Source: JASLEW01 sp963732005 (GTDB taxonomy: Bacteria > Acidobacteriota > Thermoanaerobaculia > Multivoradales > UBA5704). From it: a stretch of DNA of 64,000 nucleotides. Below the pieces are notes generated by a model that ran no database searches, was not told the origin of the DNA, and saw only the letters and a program-made list of their open reading frames with translations. The position numbers and the translations under genes were made by a program. Location of the stretch: assembly GCA_963732005.1 (NCBI GenBank), contig CAVSXT010000004.1, positions 558,001 to 622,000 on the forward strand, given 5' to 3'. Below, piece after piece: positions 9,337 through 18,702 of the stretch; position 1 is the first letter of the stretch; every line of letters begins with the position of its first letter.

Positions 9337-9356
9337 CCGCGGCATCATCGCCGCGG
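9337..9356. terminator. Possible hairpin between convergent genes
   Basis: CCGCGG at 9337-9342 and again at 9351-9356 can pair with an 8-nt loop. It lies between the ends of the 5554-9306 gene and the convergent glycosyltransferase gene. There is no clear T-tract on either strand, so a terminator role is only suggested by position. Confidence 0.25.
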
Positions 9357-9367
9357 CAGAGTTCTGT

Positions 9368-11071
9368 TCATGGCCGTTCGACGGTCCCGGCCAGCGGCGA
9401 ATCGGAACCGTCGGCGCGCGGCAGGCGGAAGCCGGTGCCGTCGTCGAGGGGGCCGGCGGGGATCGCATCGCGCCAGAGCTCGACGCCCGGGACGTTGCGC
9501 AGCTCGGGCGGCGCGGCCTGGGCGTCGAGCACCACGACGCGATAGCCGGCACGGACCAGGTGCTGCGCCTGCAGCACAGTCGGCACTCCCGCATAGGCGG
9601 TGTACGGGGTGTAGAACATCGCCTCGATGGGACGCTCGAGGTGGAACAGCACCACCGGGCCGGGTCCGAGGCGCGCCGGCAGCTGCCGTAGCGCGCGCAC
9701 CCAGGGCGGATTGCGGTCGTAGCCGGGGCGGATCTTCAGGCGCTCGACGGTGTAGCGCAGGGGCAGCAAGGGCAGCAGCACCAGCAGCGCCCAGCACGCT
9801 CCCTTCCAGGCGCGCGCCGCCGCCGGCAAGAGCCCGCGCCGCCGGTCCGGGTCAGCGCCCTGACGGCGCGGCGGGCCGGCGCGGTGGTCCCATAGCCAGA
9901 GCCAGAAGGCGGCCTCGACGATGAACAGCGCCGGCGCCGCGACCATCACGTAGCCGCCGAGCTTGGTGGCGGCGATGGAGAAGGCCACGTAGGGTAGCAG
10001 CAGCCAGGTGGCGAGCGGCGCCAGCTCCAGCGTCCGCAGCGTCCATGACTCCGGTGCACGCGGTCCCGGGGCCGGCGCCGCATCGCCCGCCGCCGCCAGG
10101 GGAGCCGGATCGGCGGGCCGCCGCCGCGGCCGCCACGCCGGATAGGCGAGGCTGATCAGGAACCAGGCGACCGGCAGGTAGACCAGCTCGCCGAAGTAGC
10201 GCGGCATGTTGAGCAGGTGATAGAGCGGCGAGCCGCCGAGACCTTCGATCGGCACCAGGAGATGATGGAGGTTGTAGGCGGACTCCCAGCGCGCCTCGAG
10301 CGGGAAGGCGCCGCGGATGTAGAGCTGCCAGGGCAGCGCCACCGCCGCGCCGACGGTGGCGATCGCCGCCAGGCCGGCGGCGATCCGCCGCCGCGGCTGC
10401 CTGCCCCAGGCGAGCGCCAGCCATACCGGGATTGCCAGCAATCCCGGCAGCCATTTCGTCAGCACCGCCAGGCCGCAGACGATGCCGATCGCCAGGATCC
10501 CCAGCCAGGCCTGCCAGGCGCGGCGGGAGCGGACCTGCAGCACGGCAAAGCAGATCCCCAGCTCGACGAAGAACACCAGCGCGTTGTCGACGTGATCGAC
10601 CGCCACCCGCCCACCCGGCAGCTGCAGCAGGTAGCCGTTGACCGCCTGAGCGGCCGCCGCCAGCAGGCCGACCCGGCTGCCGCCGAGACGGGTGCCGATG
10701 AGGTAGGTCAAGAAGATGGCGAACGCCGAGAGCAACAGGCTGGGCAGGCGCATGGCGATCTCGTCGGGGCCGAGCAGCCGCATGCCCGCCGCCATCAGCC
10801 ACAGGGCGAGCGGCGGCTTGTGCAGCCAGACGTGATTGGCCCGCCAGTTCCGGTAGTCGTAGGGCAGCACCGGATGCTCGTAGAGGGTGGGCACGAGCGG
10901 GTGCTCGACCAGGTGTTTGGCCACCAGCGCGTGGTAGCGCTCGTCCCAGGTATGGAGGAAAAGGTCGCAGCCGGCGTACAGGCGCAACACCAGGCCGGCG
11001 GCCACGATGGCCGCGGCGGCGGCCTCGGGACGGCCCCGACGCCAGGCGCGCCAGGCGTAGCCGAAGAGCAC
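9368..11071 (-). CDS. GT39-family membrane glycosyltransferase (ArnT/PMT-like)
   Basis: 567 residues from the GTG at 11069-11071; the frame stays open upstream but offers no other start. The N-terminal part shows the hallmark loop HTWDERYHALVAKHLVEHP (acidic DE pair after the first helix), followed by LHKPPLALWLMAAG and about ten hydrophobic helices. This is the PMT_2/ArnT pattern of polyprenyl-phosphate-sugar transferases. The C-terminal soluble domain (from about residue 455) ends the protein. The likely role is transfer of a lipid-linked sugar to lipid A, protein or another acceptor on the periplasmic face; the acceptor cannot be told. Convergent with the upstream 5554 gene, and divergent from the TonB receptor gene. 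Confidence 0.88.
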   Translation of the reverse strand: MLFGYAWRAWRRGRPEAAAAAIVAAGLVLRLYAGCDLFLHTWDERYHALVAKHLVEHPLVPTLYEHPVLPYDYRNWRANHVWLHKPPLALWLMAAGMRLLGPDEIAMRLPSLLLSAFAIFLTYLIGTRLGGSRVGLLAAAAQAVNGYLLQLPGGRVAVDHVDNALVFFVELGICFAVLQVRSRRAWQAWLGILAIGIVCGLAVLTKWLPGLLAIPVWLALAWGRQPRRRIAAGLAAIATVGAAVALPWQLYIRGAFPLEARWESAYNLHHLLVPIEGLGGSPLYHLLNMPRYFGELVYLPVAWFLISLAYPAWRPRRRPADPAPLAAAGDAAPAPGPRAPESWTLRTLELAPLATWLLLPYVAFSIAATKLGGYVMVAAPALFIVEAAFWLWLWDHRAGPPRRQGADPDRRRGLLPAAARAWKGACWALLVLLPLLPLRYTVERLKIRPGYDRNPPWVRALRQLPARLGPGPVVLFHLERPIEAMFYTPYTAYAGVPTVLQAQHLVRAGYRVVVLDAQAAPPELRNVPGVELWRDAIPAGPLDDGTGFRLPRADGSDSPLAGTVERP

Positions 11072-11232
11072 GGCAGCGGCGGCGATCGCCGCCAGTCCCC
11101 AGACCAGGTTCAGAGTCGATCCCCCGCGGGCCAGCCCGCCGCGGCGCCCGCACCGGCGTCCGCACCGGCGGCCGCCCGGAGAGTAGCAGAGCCGCGACGG
11201 CCCGCAGGAAAGCCACCGCCGCGTGGTTTCAG

Positions 11233-11385
11233 CTACCGCCGGCGCCGTGGCACGGGGGCGCCTTCGGCCTGCCGGCGCTGACGGCGCGCGATGCCGGCGC
11301 CCATGACATGATGAGCTCGTTCGATTTCAGCCACGTGACGCTGCGGCTGTTCCTGACCCAGCGGACCTATCCGGAGGAGCGGTGA
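11233..11385 (+). pseudogene. C-terminal remnant of a phosphoesterase-like gene
   Basis: An open frame with no good start runs into TGA at 11383-11385. It reads WHGGAFGLPALTARDAGAHD, then MMSSFDFSHVTLRLFLTQRT and YPEER. The 'LTARDAxAxDMxxxFDFS' ending is typical of the phosphoesterase/phospholipase C-like family (PF04185) as I remember it. No catalytic part of such a gene is present upstream, where the minus-strand glycosyltransferase lies. The stop overlaps the ATG of the TonB receptor (TGATG at 11383-11387), the usual layout of translationally coupled genes. This suggests a deletion removed the body of an upstream partner. Confidence 0.4.
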
Positions 11386-14129
11386 TGCGACGACCAGCGC
11401 CCAGCGGCGGGCCGGCGGGCCGGCCGCTGCGGGCTCTCGTGGCGGCCCTGGCACTGGCCCTGGCGGCTGCCGGTCCGGCGCTCGCGGCGCCCGCCGGCCG
11501 GCTGATCGGCACGGTGCGCGGGCCGGACGGCGGCGTGCTGCCCGGCGCCACGGTGACCGTCTCCTCGCCGGCGCTGATAGGCGGTCCGCGGGTTGCGGCG
11601 AGCGGGCCGGACGGCGGCTTCGCCTTCCCCGGCCTCGATCCCGGCGTCTACGCCGTCGAGGTGGAGCTCGGCGGCTTCCGCGCCGCCCGCCTGACCGGAG
11701 TGCGGGTCCATCTCGACCACGCCACCGCCGTCTTTCCGCGGCTCGAAGCGGGGGAGCTGCGCGAGCAGGTCACCGTCACCGCCGAGCGGCCGGTGATCGA
11801 TCCGACACGGGTCGCCGCCGGCCAGGTGTTCACCACCGAGTTCATCGATCGGGCTTCGATCGGCGCCGACGACCGCAACTACCAGTCGGTGGTGGGCAGC
11901 GCCGCCGGCGTCATCACCACCGAGATCACCGCCGATCCGAACGTCTTCGGCTCGACCATCGGCGAGAACGTCTACCTGATCGACGGCCTCGACACCACCG
12001 ATCCCTACACCGGCACCTACAGCACCAACTTCAACTTCGACGCGGTGCAGGAGATCTCGCTGCTCACCGCCGGCTTCGAGGCCGAGTACGGCCGGGCGAC
12101 CGGCGGCGTGATCAACGTCGTCACCAAGTCCGGCGGCAACGACTTCCACGGCACCTTCGACGGCCGCTACCGCAACGACGCTTTTTCCGCCAAGGGCGCG
12201 CACTTCGATCCCGACGACGCCGGCCAGACCAGCTTCCTGCTGCCGGCCGCCACCCTCGGCGGCCCGCTGCTCCGCGACCGGGTCTGGTTCTTCAGCTCGG
12301 CGGAGCTGACCGACCAGAAGCTGACGCCGACCGAGTCGCCGACCGTCGACCACCAGCGCAGCGAGGACTACCTCGGCAAGCTCAGCTGGCAGATCGATCC
12401 GCGCTGGCGAGCGGTCGTCAAAGCGTCTTCCGCGCCCGCCACCCTTACGGACTTCAACGCCAGCCAGTTCGTCGAGCCGGCGGCGGCGGCGACCGAGCGG
12501 CAGAGCGCGGTGATCGTCCAGGGCGACCTCTCGGCCATGCTGTCGAGCCAAGCGCTGTGGGAGGCGCAGCTCGGCGACAACCAGCACCGCATCGACGACG
12601 GGCCGGCGAGCGGCGACCGCTCGACCCCGGGGGTGTTCGACCAGGCGACGCAGATCGCGTCGAGCAATTTCCCGACCCTGCAATCGAGCGACCGCCGCCG
12701 TCTCGAGGGGCAGAGCAGCTTCACCTTCCTCGCCGCCGGCCCAGGCGGCGACCACGAGCTGAAGGCCGGCGCCTCCTATGGGCGGCTGTCGCTGGCCACC
12801 GTCGACAACGTCACCGGCGGCGGCACCTACACCGACAACAATGGGCCCTTCCTGTTCAGCGCCACGCCGCCGCTGCCCAGCGCCACCTACACCGGCGACA
12901 TCCTCGGCGCCTACCTGCAGGACGCCTGGCAGCCCCTGGCGGCGCTCACCGTCAAGGCCGGCCTGCGCTACGACGGAGTGGCTTACGACAACGAGACCGG
13001 CAGCCGCGTTGCCGACCTGGGCGCGCTGCAGCCGCGGCTCGGCTTCGCCTGGGACCCGAGCGGCGACGCCAGGACCGTGGTGCGCGGCAGCTACGGCCAG
13101 TTCATGCATCCCGGCGCGCTGTCGGTGCCGCTCTACTCGCGGCTCACCTTCGCGCCCACCACCCGCTACCTGTCGTGCTCCAACGTGGTGGCGGCGGGCA
13201 TCACCGACCCGGCAGCCATCGCCGCCGCCTGCGCGGGCTTCGCGGCGGCCAACGGCGGCACGGTGATCGCCGATCCGCTGCACCGCGACCCCTTCGGCTA
13301 CGCCTTTCTCGACGTGCTCGACACCGCCCCCAACGTGGTCGATCCGCATCTCAGGGCGCCGGTCGCCGACGAGCTTACCGCCGGCGTCCAGCAGCGGCTC
13401 GGCGAGCGCTCAGCGCTCGACCTCACCTGGGTGTACAAGAAGACCCGGGACATCCTCGAGGACACCTGTGTCGAGAACCTGCAGGGACCGACCCCGGACC
13501 CCGGTTTCCTGCACTGCCCCTACAAGGTGCTGACCAACCCGGCGGCGGCGCGGCGCGACTACCACGGCGTGGTGCTGCTGCTCGACAGCCGCGTCGGCAG
13601 CTGGCTCAACCTGGTGGCCTCCTACACCTACGCGCTGTCGAAGGGCAGCGTCGAGTACACGCAGGGGGCGGGCAGCGAGTTCGACGTCTACCCGGTGCAC
13701 TTCGTCGACACCTACGGCTTTCTCTCCGACGACGTCCGCCACCGCGTCAAGCTGAAGGGTTTCGTCAAGCTGCCGGCCCGCATCAGCATCGGCTTCAACG
13801 CCATCTACCAGTCGCCGTTCGACTACAGCGATCTCGCGGCGCTGGCGCCGCCGCTCTACGGCAACGAGTTCCTGCAGCCGCGCGGCAGCCTCCGCGCCAA
13901 CAGCATCCTGTACACCGAGGTGGAGGTGCGGAAGGGATTTCAGCTCGGCAGCGTCGAGCTCGAGCTGGTCGCCAGCGCCGAGAACGTCCTTGGCAACCAG
14001 CCGGCGGTCGCCGTCTGCCAGTTCGCCGCCGGCTGCACCAGCACCGAAGGTGACCAGCTGGCGCTCGGCGCCCCCACCGATTACCAGCAGCCCCGCAACT
14101 ACGAGGTCGGCCTGCGGCTGGTGTTCTGA
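11385..14129 (+). CDS. TonB-dependent receptor with carboxypeptidase-regulatory N-terminal domain (Oar-like)
   Basis: 914 residues from the ATG at 11385. GGAGGAG at 11373-11379 fits this ATG better than the adjacent GTG at 11382. Signal peptide at residues 1-35 (LVAALALALAAAGPALAAPA). A CarboxypepD_reg-like beta-sandwich follows (GRLIGTVRGPDGGVLPGATV, residues about 35-115), then a TonB plug (about 120-235: NVYLIDGLDTTDPYTGTYST and AEYGRATGGVINVVTKSGGN). An outer-membrane beta-barrel ends in ...GLRLVF with the expected terminal phenylalanine. Such receptors import large ligands in Acidobacteriota and Bacteroidota; the substrate is unknown. Its stop is one base from that of the convergent reductase gene. 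Confidence 0.93.
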   Translation: MRRPAPSGGPAGRPLRALVAALALALAAAGPALAAPAGRLIGTVRGPDGGVLPGATVTVSSPALIGGPRVAASGPDGGFAFPGLDPGVYAVEVELGGFRAARLTGVRVHLDHATAVFPRLEAGELREQVTVTAERPVIDPTRVAAGQVFTTEFIDRASIGADDRNYQSVVGSAAGVITTEITADPNVFGSTIGENVYLIDGLDTTDPYTGTYSTNFNFDAVQEISLLTAGFEAEYGRATGGVINVVTKSGGNDFHGTFDGRYRNDAFSAKGAHFDPDDAGQTSFLLPAATLGGPLLRDRVWFFSSAELTDQKLTPTESPTVDHQRSEDYLGKLSWQIDPRWRAVVKASSAPATLTDFNASQFVEPAAAATERQSAVIVQGDLSAMLSSQALWEAQLGDNQHRIDDGPASGDRSTPGVFDQATQIASSNFPTLQSSDRRRLEGQSSFTFLAAGPGGDHELKAGASYGRLSLATVDNVTGGGTYTDNNGPFLFSATPPLPSATYTGDILGAYLQDAWQPLAALTVKAGLRYDGVAYDNETGSRVADLGALQPRLGFAWDPSGDARTVVRGSYGQFMHPGALSVPLYSRLTFAPTTRYLSCSNVVAAGITDPAAIAAACAGFAAANGGTVIADPLHRDPFGYAFLDVLDTAPNVVDPHLRAPVADELTAGVQQRLGERSALDLTWVYKKTRDILEDTCVENLQGPTPDPGFLHCPYKVLTNPAAARRDYHGVVLLLDSRVGSWLNLVASYTYALSKGSVEYTQGAGSEFDVYPVHFVDTYGFLSDDVRHRVKLKGFVKLPARISIGFNAIYQSPFDYSDLAALAPPLYGNEFLQPRGSLRANSILYTEVEVRKGFQLGSVELELVASAENVLGNQPAVAVCQFAAGCTSTEGDQLALGAPTDYQQPRNYEVGLRLVF

Positions 14130-14130
14130 G

Positions 14131-15804
14131 CTACCTGGCGAGCGCGGCGGCCAGCGCCGCCTGGTCGCCGCGTTCGAGCGCGAGCTCGGCTTCGAGGCTC
14201 TGGCGGTCGCGGAAGATGGTGGCGACGGCGCGCACGCTGCCGCCAGCACGATAGACGACGGTGGCGTCGCGTGCCGCCAGGTCGCCCAGGACCTGAACCT
14301 CGACAGGCTCGGGGGTGGCGCCCGCCGCGGCGGGACCGGGGACGTGGCCGACGTAGGAGATCTGCACGTCGTAGTGCTGGCTCCAGAAGAACGGCGCGGC
14401 GGCGAAGCGCTCGCCGCGGCCGAGGATGTTGGCGGCGGCGGTCTGTCCCTGGCGCTCGGCCACCACCCAGTGCTCGACGCGCAGCCGCTCGCCGGTGTGC
14501 GGGTCGGGCCAGCGGGCGATGTCGCCGGCCGCGTAAATGCCGGGCGACGAGGTCTGCAGGTGCTCGTCGACCAGCACCCCGTTGTCGACCGCCAGACCGG
14601 CGGCTTGGGCCAACGCCACCGCCGGACTCACCCCGACGCCGATCACCACCAGGTCGGCGGGCAGGCGCTCGCCGCCGGCCAGCGTGACGCCGCCGGCGTC
14701 GATGGCGGCCGCCCGCTGCCCGAGGCGAAAGACGACGCCGTGCTCCTCGTGGACGGCACGCACGAAGGCGCCGACCTCGCGCCCCATGGCCCGCGCCAAC
14801 GGCACCGCCTCGACGTCGACCACGGTCACCGCCAGCTGGCGGGTGCGCAGCGCCGCCGCCACCTCGAGGCCGATGAAGCTGCCTCCCAGCACCACGGCCC
14901 GTGGTGGTGCCGCGGGTGAGTCGCCGGCGCCGCCGCCGCCGTCCTGCGCCGCGGGCTCCGGCGGCGCCAAGCGGGATATGTCGGCGATGATCGCGCGGCT
15001 GTCGGCCAGGGTCCGCAGGTAGTGGACGTGCGGCAGATCGCCGCCGGGCAGGTCGAGACGCACCGGCTCGGCGCCGGTGGCGAGCAGCAGGGCACCCCAG
15101 CTGAGCGTCTCGCCGCCGTCGAGAGTGACGGTGCGCCGGCGCGGATCGATCGCGGTCACCCGCGTGCCCAGGCGCAGCTCGATATGGCGCTCTGCGAAGA
15201 GCTCCCGCGGGTGCAGCGGGATCCACTCCTCGGGCGCGTTGCCGGCCAGGTAGTCCTTGGAGAGATTGGGACGGTCGTAGGGCGGCGAGTCGTCGGCCCC
15301 GACCATGGTGATGGGACCGGCATAGCCCTCGCGCCGCAGGCGCTGGGCGGCGGCGTTGCCGGCCGCGCCGGCGCCGACGATGACCACCGATTCCGGCGCG
15401 CCGGCGGCAGTAGCGGTAGCGGGCGCGGCGGCGGGTGCACCCGGGGGAGTGGCCGCCGGCAGCTTCTCGCGCACCGCCACGCGGTCACCCTGGCGCTCCA
15501 CCCGGTAGCATGCCACCGGGTTCAGCGCCGGCGCCCGCAGCGCCTCGCCGCTGCGCAGGCTGAAGCAGGCGTGATGCCAGGGGCAGCGCACGGTGTCGCC
15601 GACCAGCAGGCCCTCGGCCAGCGGTCCGCCGTAGTGGGTGCAGTTGGCGCCGATGGCGAACACCTCGTCGCCGACGCGAGCCAGCAGCACCGCCTCGCCG
15701 CCGGCATGGCCGAGCAGACAGCCATCGGTGCCGCCCGTGCCGATCTCTGACAGCGCCACCCCCTGCGTCAGGTCGGGGCCACTCAGCTGCTGCTCGCCGC
15801 TCAT
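14131..15804 (-). CDS. Rieske [2Fe-2S] plus FAD/NAD(P)H ferredoxin-reductase-type oxidoreductase
   Basis: 557 residues from the ATG at 15802-15804, preceded by GAGAGGAGA; the open frame extends upstream without support. Residues about 15-115 are a Rieske domain with both ligand pairs: CTHYGG and CPWHHACF (C-x-H ... C-x2-H). A Pro/Ala linker leads to an FAD domain starting VVIVGAGAAGNAAAQRLRRE. A second dinucleotide fold (AVVLGGSFIGLEVAAALRTR) and the FAD-binding YAAGDIARW follow. This is the AIFM3/BenD-like ferredoxin reductase plan in one chain. It probably passes electrons from NAD(P)H to an unknown oxygenase or cytochrome; no partner lies next to it. Cytoplasmic. Confidence 0.92.
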   Translation of the reverse strand: MSGEQQLSGPDLTQGVALSEIGTGGTDGCLLGHAGGEAVLLARVGDEVFAIGANCTHYGGPLAEGLLVGDTVRCPWHHACFSLRSGEALRAPALNPVACYRVERQGDRVAVREKLPAATPPGAPAAAPATATAAGAPESVVIVGAGAAGNAAAQRLRREGYAGPITMVGADDSPPYDRPNLSKDYLAGNAPEEWIPLHPRELFAERHIELRLGTRVTAIDPRRRTVTLDGGETLSWGALLLATGAEPVRLDLPGGDLPHVHYLRTLADSRAIIADISRLAPPEPAAQDGGGGAGDSPAAPPRAVVLGGSFIGLEVAAALRTRQLAVTVVDVEAVPLARAMGREVGAFVRAVHEEHGVVFRLGQRAAAIDAGGVTLAGGERLPADLVVIGVGVSPAVALAQAAGLAVDNGVLVDEHLQTSSPGIYAAGDIARWPDPHTGERLRVEHWVVAERQGQTAAANILGRGERFAAAPFFWSQHYDVQISYVGHVPGPAAAGATPEPVEVQVLGDLAARDATVVYRAGGSVRAVATIFRDRQSLEAELALERGDQAALAAALAR

Positions 15805-15960
15805 GCCGGATCTCCTCTCACGCGCCAGCTGTCCGGGCCGGATCTTACGACACCGTCGCGGCGGTCCGCTCCCGGCTTCATCTCCGTCGGCACCGGCGGC
15901 GGTAGCCATCAGATCGTGCATCCTTTTTGTGTTCAGATACTTACGCCGAGTCTTCGAGCT

Positions 15961-16011
15961 CTGTCACATGGCAGTGAGCCTGCCATAGGGTTGTCACATG
16001 AGAGCTTTATG
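15961..16011 (+). promoter_or_regulatory. Candidate Pho box and -10 upstream of the PhoU-like gene
   Basis: CTGCCAT (15980-15986), AGGG, TTGTCAC (15991-15997) matches 12 of the 14 core bases of the PhoB box (CTGTCAT-N4-CTGTCAC) with the correct 11-bp spacing. Another CTGTCACATG lies at 15961-15970, and TGTCACATG recurs at 15992-16000, 30 bp after the copy at 15962. A weak -10 (CTTTAT, 16005-16010) sits about 8 bp downstream of the box, as in PhoB-activated promoters. Confidence 0.6.
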
Positions 16012-16092
16012 ACGTTGTCGCGAAGATGTCACGCGCTCGCCCCTGGGAAGATCGGTAGTTCCTTCATCGTGGAGCTACTGGGGGAGCCCGGT

Positions 16093-16737
16093 ATGCACAC
16101 GAGACTGATCGATGCTCCGTTGAAGCAGACCCTGAATCGCCTCCGTGCCATCGTGCGGCGAGCCGACGAGCTGGTCGTGGAGGTTTTGATCAAGCTCAAA
16201 GATCCGAGCTTCGAGCTGCGGCAAGACGCGGCGGAGCGAGAGTGCGAAGTGAGCCGGCTCAAACGAGAGCTGCAGGAAGAGGCGGCCTTCACCTTCGCGC
16301 GCTTTCCACCGGTCGCCAATGACCTTCGCTTGCTGGTCACGATCATGAGCGTGGCCGCGGACCTGGTGCACATGGTCGGATTTGCCGGCCGCATCCGGGA
16401 GCAGGCGTCCGAGATCGGCCGGCCCTCGGCCAATCTGCTGCGGCTCGCGCTGGTGACGCAGCGCCAGGCCAGCGAGTGCTTCGCCGCTGTCGTCTTTCAC
16501 TTCGAGGACGTGCGCGACGGATCCAGGGAAAAAGTCGCGACGGAACGGCTGGAGGCCATCGTGGCAACCCGGCGCGAGGCCGCCCGGCTCTTCCGGCGAG
16601 TGATCACCGAGCCAGCCCCGGTCAATCCATCTCAGCTCGAGCTCGAGGGTGCGGTGGCGGACGAGCTCGAGAGAATCTCCTCGCTGGCGGCCGAGATCAT
16701 CGAGCAGCTGCTGGTTCACCGGATGGGCCACCGGTAG
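16093..16737 (+). CDS. PhoU-like phosphate-signalling protein
   Basis: 214 residues from the ATG at 16093 (GGGGGAG about 6 nt upstream; upstream in-frame codons look non-coding). It is all helical. The centre reads FARFPPVANDLRLLVTIMSV, which is the PhoU hallmark 'rrqPvAsDLRllvaimK'. The following AADLVHMVGFAGRI replaces the usual DLERIGDxAxxIA, so the metal-binding E-x-x-x-D signature is degenerate. Length fits a two-bundle PhoU. PhoU proteins restrain PhoR/PstSCAB signalling; no pst genes are adjacent. A Pho box just upstream strengthens the link to phosphate control. It could instead be a distant PhoU relative with another partner. Confidence 0.75.
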   Translation: MHTRLIDAPLKQTLNRLRAIVRRADELVVEVLIKLKDPSFELRQDAAERECEVSRLKRELQEEAAFTFARFPPVANDLRLLVTIMSVAADLVHMVGFAGRIREQASEIGRPSANLLRLALVTQRQASECFAAVVFHFEDVRDGSREKVATERLEAIVATRREAARLFRRVITEPAPVNPSQLELEGAVADELERISSLAAEIIEQLLVHRMGHR

Positions 16738-16743
16738 GTCGGA

Positions 16744-18519
16744 TCAACCTTCCCGGCGCAGCGGCTCGGCGATGAGGTGGCGGACCGCCGGGCGGTCGCC
16801 GCCGAGGTGGTAGCGGCGGGCCTGCTCGACGAGGTCGCGGTCGGCGACGGTGGCGCGCTCGTGCTGCCGCAGGTGCTCGAGCCAGGACTTGACCAGGAAC
16901 ACCTCGGTGTAGCGGCCGGGCTCGGCGGCGTCGACGAACAGCCCCCACTCCATGGCGCCGTCGCGGAGGCGGATGCGACGCACCGCCTGCATGGCGCTGG
17001 CGAACTCCGCCGCCTCGTCGGGCCGCACCAGATACTCGACGCTGACCAGCACCGGTCCGCGGTCGGGTTCGAGGTCGTAGGCCACGATCGGCGCCGGCAT
17101 CTGCCGCGACGGCGCCAGGTTGAGGCCCTCGCCGGAGCGGAGCTTGAGATGGCGGGTGGCGAGCAGGCCGAGCACCTGGCCGGCGGCCGACAGGCAGAGC
17201 GCCGGCGCGATGCCGAAGCGCTCGGCGAGGGCGCCCCACAGCGCGCTGCCGGCGGTGAGGCCGCCGAAGAAGATCAACAGGTAGACCGACAGCGCGCGGG
17301 CGCGCACCCAGGACGGCACCGCCGTCTGCACCGCGACGTTGAGGCTCGACAGCAGCGACAGCCAGGCGCCGCCCGCCAGCAGCATCATCAGCAGCAGCAG
17401 CGGGAAATCGTGCAGCAGCGCGAGCGCCAGGGTGGCGGCGGCGAAGGTGAGGGTGGCCGCCGCCACCACCAGGTCGAGCGAGGCGTAGCGCTTGAGGCGC
17501 GGCAGCGCCATGGCTCCCGACACCGCCCCGACACCCAGGGCAGCGAGCAGCAGGCCGTAGCCGGCGGCGCCGCGGTGCAGGCCGCGCGCGACCACCGGCA
17601 GCAGGGCCCAGAGCGAGCCGCCGCAGACGATGAAGGAGGCGCCGCGAGCGATCGGCGCCAGCACCTCCGGCGAGTGGCGGACGTAGCGCACGCCGGTGCG
17701 CATGGCGCCAAGCACCCGCTCGCCCGGCAGCACGGCCTCCTCCTCGGGACGGCGCCAGCGGTAGAGCACCGCCATCACGCCGAGGAAGGAGACGGCGTTG
17801 AGGATGAATGTCCAGCCGGGCCCGGCGGCGGCGACGATCAGGCCCCCCAGCGCCGGGCCGGCGGCGCGGGCGATGTTGAAGCCGATGCTGCCCAGGGCGA
17901 TGGCGCCGGGCAGCTCGCGGCGCGGCACCAGCTCCGGGATGATCGCCTGCCAGGCGGGGTTGTTGGCGGCGGAGCCGAGGCCGAGCAGGAAGGTGAAACC
18001 GAGCAGCCAGCCGGGGGTGGCCAGGCCGGCAAGCGTCACCACGCCCAGGCCGGCTGCCGCGACGGTCATCCACCCCTGGGTCACCAGCAGCAGCCGGCGG
18101 CGGTCGACCACGTCGGCCAGCGCCCCGGCCGGCAGCGCCAGCAGGAACGACGGCAGCCCGGTCGCCGCCTGGACCAGCGCCACCAGGGTGGCGGAGGTGG
18201 TCAGCGAGGTCATCATCCAGGAGGCGCCGACGTTCTGCAGCCAGGTGCCGATGTTGGACGCCACGGTGGCGATCCACAGCCAGCGGAAGAGGCGGTTCCG
18301 CAGCGGGCTCCAGGCGGAAACGGCCGGCGTGGCGGGGCCGGTGGGGGTGGCGGCAGCGGTGCCAGGAGCCGAGCCGGCGTCGTCCAGCTGGCGGGCGCCG
18401 GCGCTCCTGGGCGCCGCTGGAGCGGAGAGCGTCGACGCCGGCCCAGCCGCGTCGCCCTCGGCGGCAGCTCGGGCGGCGGCGGCTCCGGCAGGCGGGGCGT
18501 CCGGGGGAGAGGGCGCCAT
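16744..18519 (-). CDS. MFS exporter (EntS/MFS_3 type) with C-terminal ferredoxin-like domain
   Basis: 591 residues from the ATG at 18517-18519. After an Ala-rich tail of about 70 residues comes LRNRLFRWLWIATVASNIGT and then WLQNVGASWMMTSLTTSATL, typical of the MFS_3 'enterobactin exporter' group. A standard 12-helix MFS fold follows up to about residue 470. The conserved cytoplasmic loop appears as GALADVVDRRRLLLVTQGWM. The last 110 residues are soluble (VLVSVEYLVRPDEAAEFASA ... MEWGLFVDAAEPGRYTEVFL) and resemble an antibiotic-biosynthesis-monooxygenase-like dimeric alpha-beta barrel, a known addition in this family. It probably exports a small molecule; the substrate is unknown. Same strand as the propeller gene, 183 bp downstream of it. 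Confidence 0.88.
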   Translation of the reverse strand: MAPSPPDAPPAGAAAARAAAEGDAAGPASTLSAPAAPRSAGARQLDDAGSAPGTAAATPTGPATPAVSAWSPLRNRLFRWLWIATVASNIGTWLQNVGASWMMTSLTTSATLVALVQAATGLPSFLLALPAGALADVVDRRRLLLVTQGWMTVAAAGLGVVTLAGLATPGWLLGFTFLLGLGSAANNPAWQAIIPELVPRRELPGAIALGSIGFNIARAAGPALGGLIVAAAGPGWTFILNAVSFLGVMAVLYRWRRPEEEAVLPGERVLGAMRTGVRYVRHSPEVLAPIARGASFIVCGGSLWALLPVVARGLHRGAAGYGLLLAALGVGAVSGAMALPRLKRYASLDLVVAAATLTFAAATLALALLHDFPLLLLMMLLAGGAWLSLLSSLNVAVQTAVPSWVRARALSVYLLIFFGGLTAGSALWGALAERFGIAPALCLSAAGQVLGLLATRHLKLRSGEGLNLAPSRQMPAPIVAYDLEPDRGPVLVSVEYLVRPDEAAEFASAMQAVRRIRLRDGAMEWGLFVDAAEPGRYTEVFLVKSWLEHLRQHERATVADRDLVEQARRYHLGGDRPAVRHLIAEPLRREG

Positions 18520-18702
18520 CAACGGCTTTCGTGCGGCTTGGGTGCCAGCGGGTGCCGCCGGGGCAAGTCCCGGCGAGCAACGGATGTCAGTTCGGTCTGC
18601 GGAGGCGATCCGGGCATGATCGGCCGGCGGCCGGCCTGGCGGCCGACCGCGCGCCGAGCATAGCCGAGGCGCTCGCCGGCGGCCAGTCGCCGCCGTAGTG
18701 CT

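Noticed and set aside
9852..11216. Long minus-strand open frame overlapping the GT39 gene
   Set aside because: Pro/Arg/Gly-rich composition in the other frame of a GC-rich gene; no motifs. It is a shadow of the glycosyltransferase.
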